Source of the DNA: Salinispora arenicola
GTDB lineage: Bacteria; Actinomycetota; Actinomycetes; Mycobacteriales; Micromonosporaceae
Direction of reading: 5' to 3'
Length of the DNA stretch: 64,000 nucleotides
Assembly (NCBI RefSeq): GCF_006716065.1
Contig: NZ_VFOL01000001.1
Coordinates: forward strand, 62,001 to 126,000
Part shown: positions 63,937 to 64,000 of the stretch, in pieces
Layout: every line of letters starts with the position of its first letter
Numbering within the stretch: position 1 is the stretch's first letter
Program-made: the position numbers and the translations under genes
The notes under the pieces: generated by a model
Database searches by the model: none
Told to the model about the DNA's origin: nothing
What the model saw: the letters and a program-made list of their open reading frames with translations, nothing else

Positions 63937-64000
63937 CGGTGACTTCGGCGGGCGACACCCGCCGGGCCGACCGCTACCGTGGCAGGGTGGACGCCATTGA
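63933..64000 (+). CDS. Possible start of a further gene (partial)
   Basis: From the GTG at 63933, overlapping the PRC-gene stop (GTGA), a frame reads VTVTSAGDTRRADRYRGRV to the window end. A second candidate start, the GTG at 63987, follows GGCAGG. Only 22 residues are visible, so no assignment is possible. Confidence 0.35.
   Translation, partial: MTVTSAGDTRRADRYRGRVDAI

Overview
The window is chromosomal DNA from a high-GC actinomycete, most likely a member of the Micromonosporaceae (Micromonospora/Salinispora-like). The evidence is the very GC-rich codon usage, frequent GTG starts, many ATGA/GTGA stop-start overlaps, and actinobacterial marker families: an F420-pathway CofC/FbiD, DUF3515, a DUF5753 regulator paired with DUF397, an NdgR/LtbR-type IclR regulator beside leuCD, a HU protein with a long Lys/Ala tail, and the 57-residue zinc-type L32. 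It looks like core chromosome. I see no phage, insertion sequence, CRISPR array or integration site.

Layout, left to right. 1-10 kb (minus strand): the start of prolyl-tRNA synthetase, an amidohydrolase, ffh, the nitrogen operon amt-glnB-glnD, an APH-like kinase and ftsY. The window therefore carries both protein GTPases of the SRP pathway. 10.5-17.1 kb: a PhoD-like phosphatase, a DinB-like protein, a HAD hydrolase and smc. 17.4-19.4 kb: a tiny coiled-coil protein and a membrane-anchored CAP-domain protein. 19.6-25 kb (minus): the mutM-rnc-plsX-rpmF-DUF177 cluster, a coiled-coil protein and coaD-rsmD. 25.4-26.5 kb: an LPLTG-tailed surface protein. 26.6-33.4 kb: recG and a DAK2-domain kinase, rpmB, a GNAT acetyltransferase, thiL, a stand-alone Lrp-type sensor domain and DUF3515. 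33.4-39.5 kb: ddl, a small gene with an XRE/DUF5753-DUF397 regulator pair, then a PLP enzyme, gpsA and plsC. 39.6-43.8 kb: cofC, a small beta-barrel-like protein, ppk and a NUDIX-phosphatase fusion. 44-49 kb: HU, leuD-leuC, the divergent IclR regulator, two identical tRNA-Glu genes and tRNA-Gln, and a fumarylacetoacetase-family enzyme. 49-56 kb: a secreted/membrane protein, trpS, small hypotheticals, a TetR-FAD monooxygenase pair, an unassigned 296-residue protein and arfB. 56-60.3 kb: a MoxR-DUF58-VWA-serine protease cassette. 60.5-64 kb: an EEP-family protein, cimA with an upstream attenuator, and a PRC-barrel protein.

How the genes work together. Several sets are classical: nitrogen sensing (Amt-PII-GlnD), protein targeting (Ffh, FtsY), cell envelope and phospholipid synthesis (Ddl, GpsA, PlsC, PlsX), and branched-chain amino acid synthesis (LeuCD, the IclR regulator, CimA).

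The observations most worth following are: (1) a leader peptide with an Ile-Leu-Ile-Ile run followed by an intrinsic terminator upstream of cimA; (2) a NUDIX/histidine-phosphatase fusion whose phosphatase domain has lost its nucleophilic histidine; (3) a TetR/FAD-monooxygenase pair with a CGATCG-centred operator over the repressor start and a tandem-repeat tail on the repressor; (4) a small gene with a strong ribosome binding site upstream of the XRE/DUF397 pair; and (5) a 47-codon open frame translationally overlapping the NUDIX gene.
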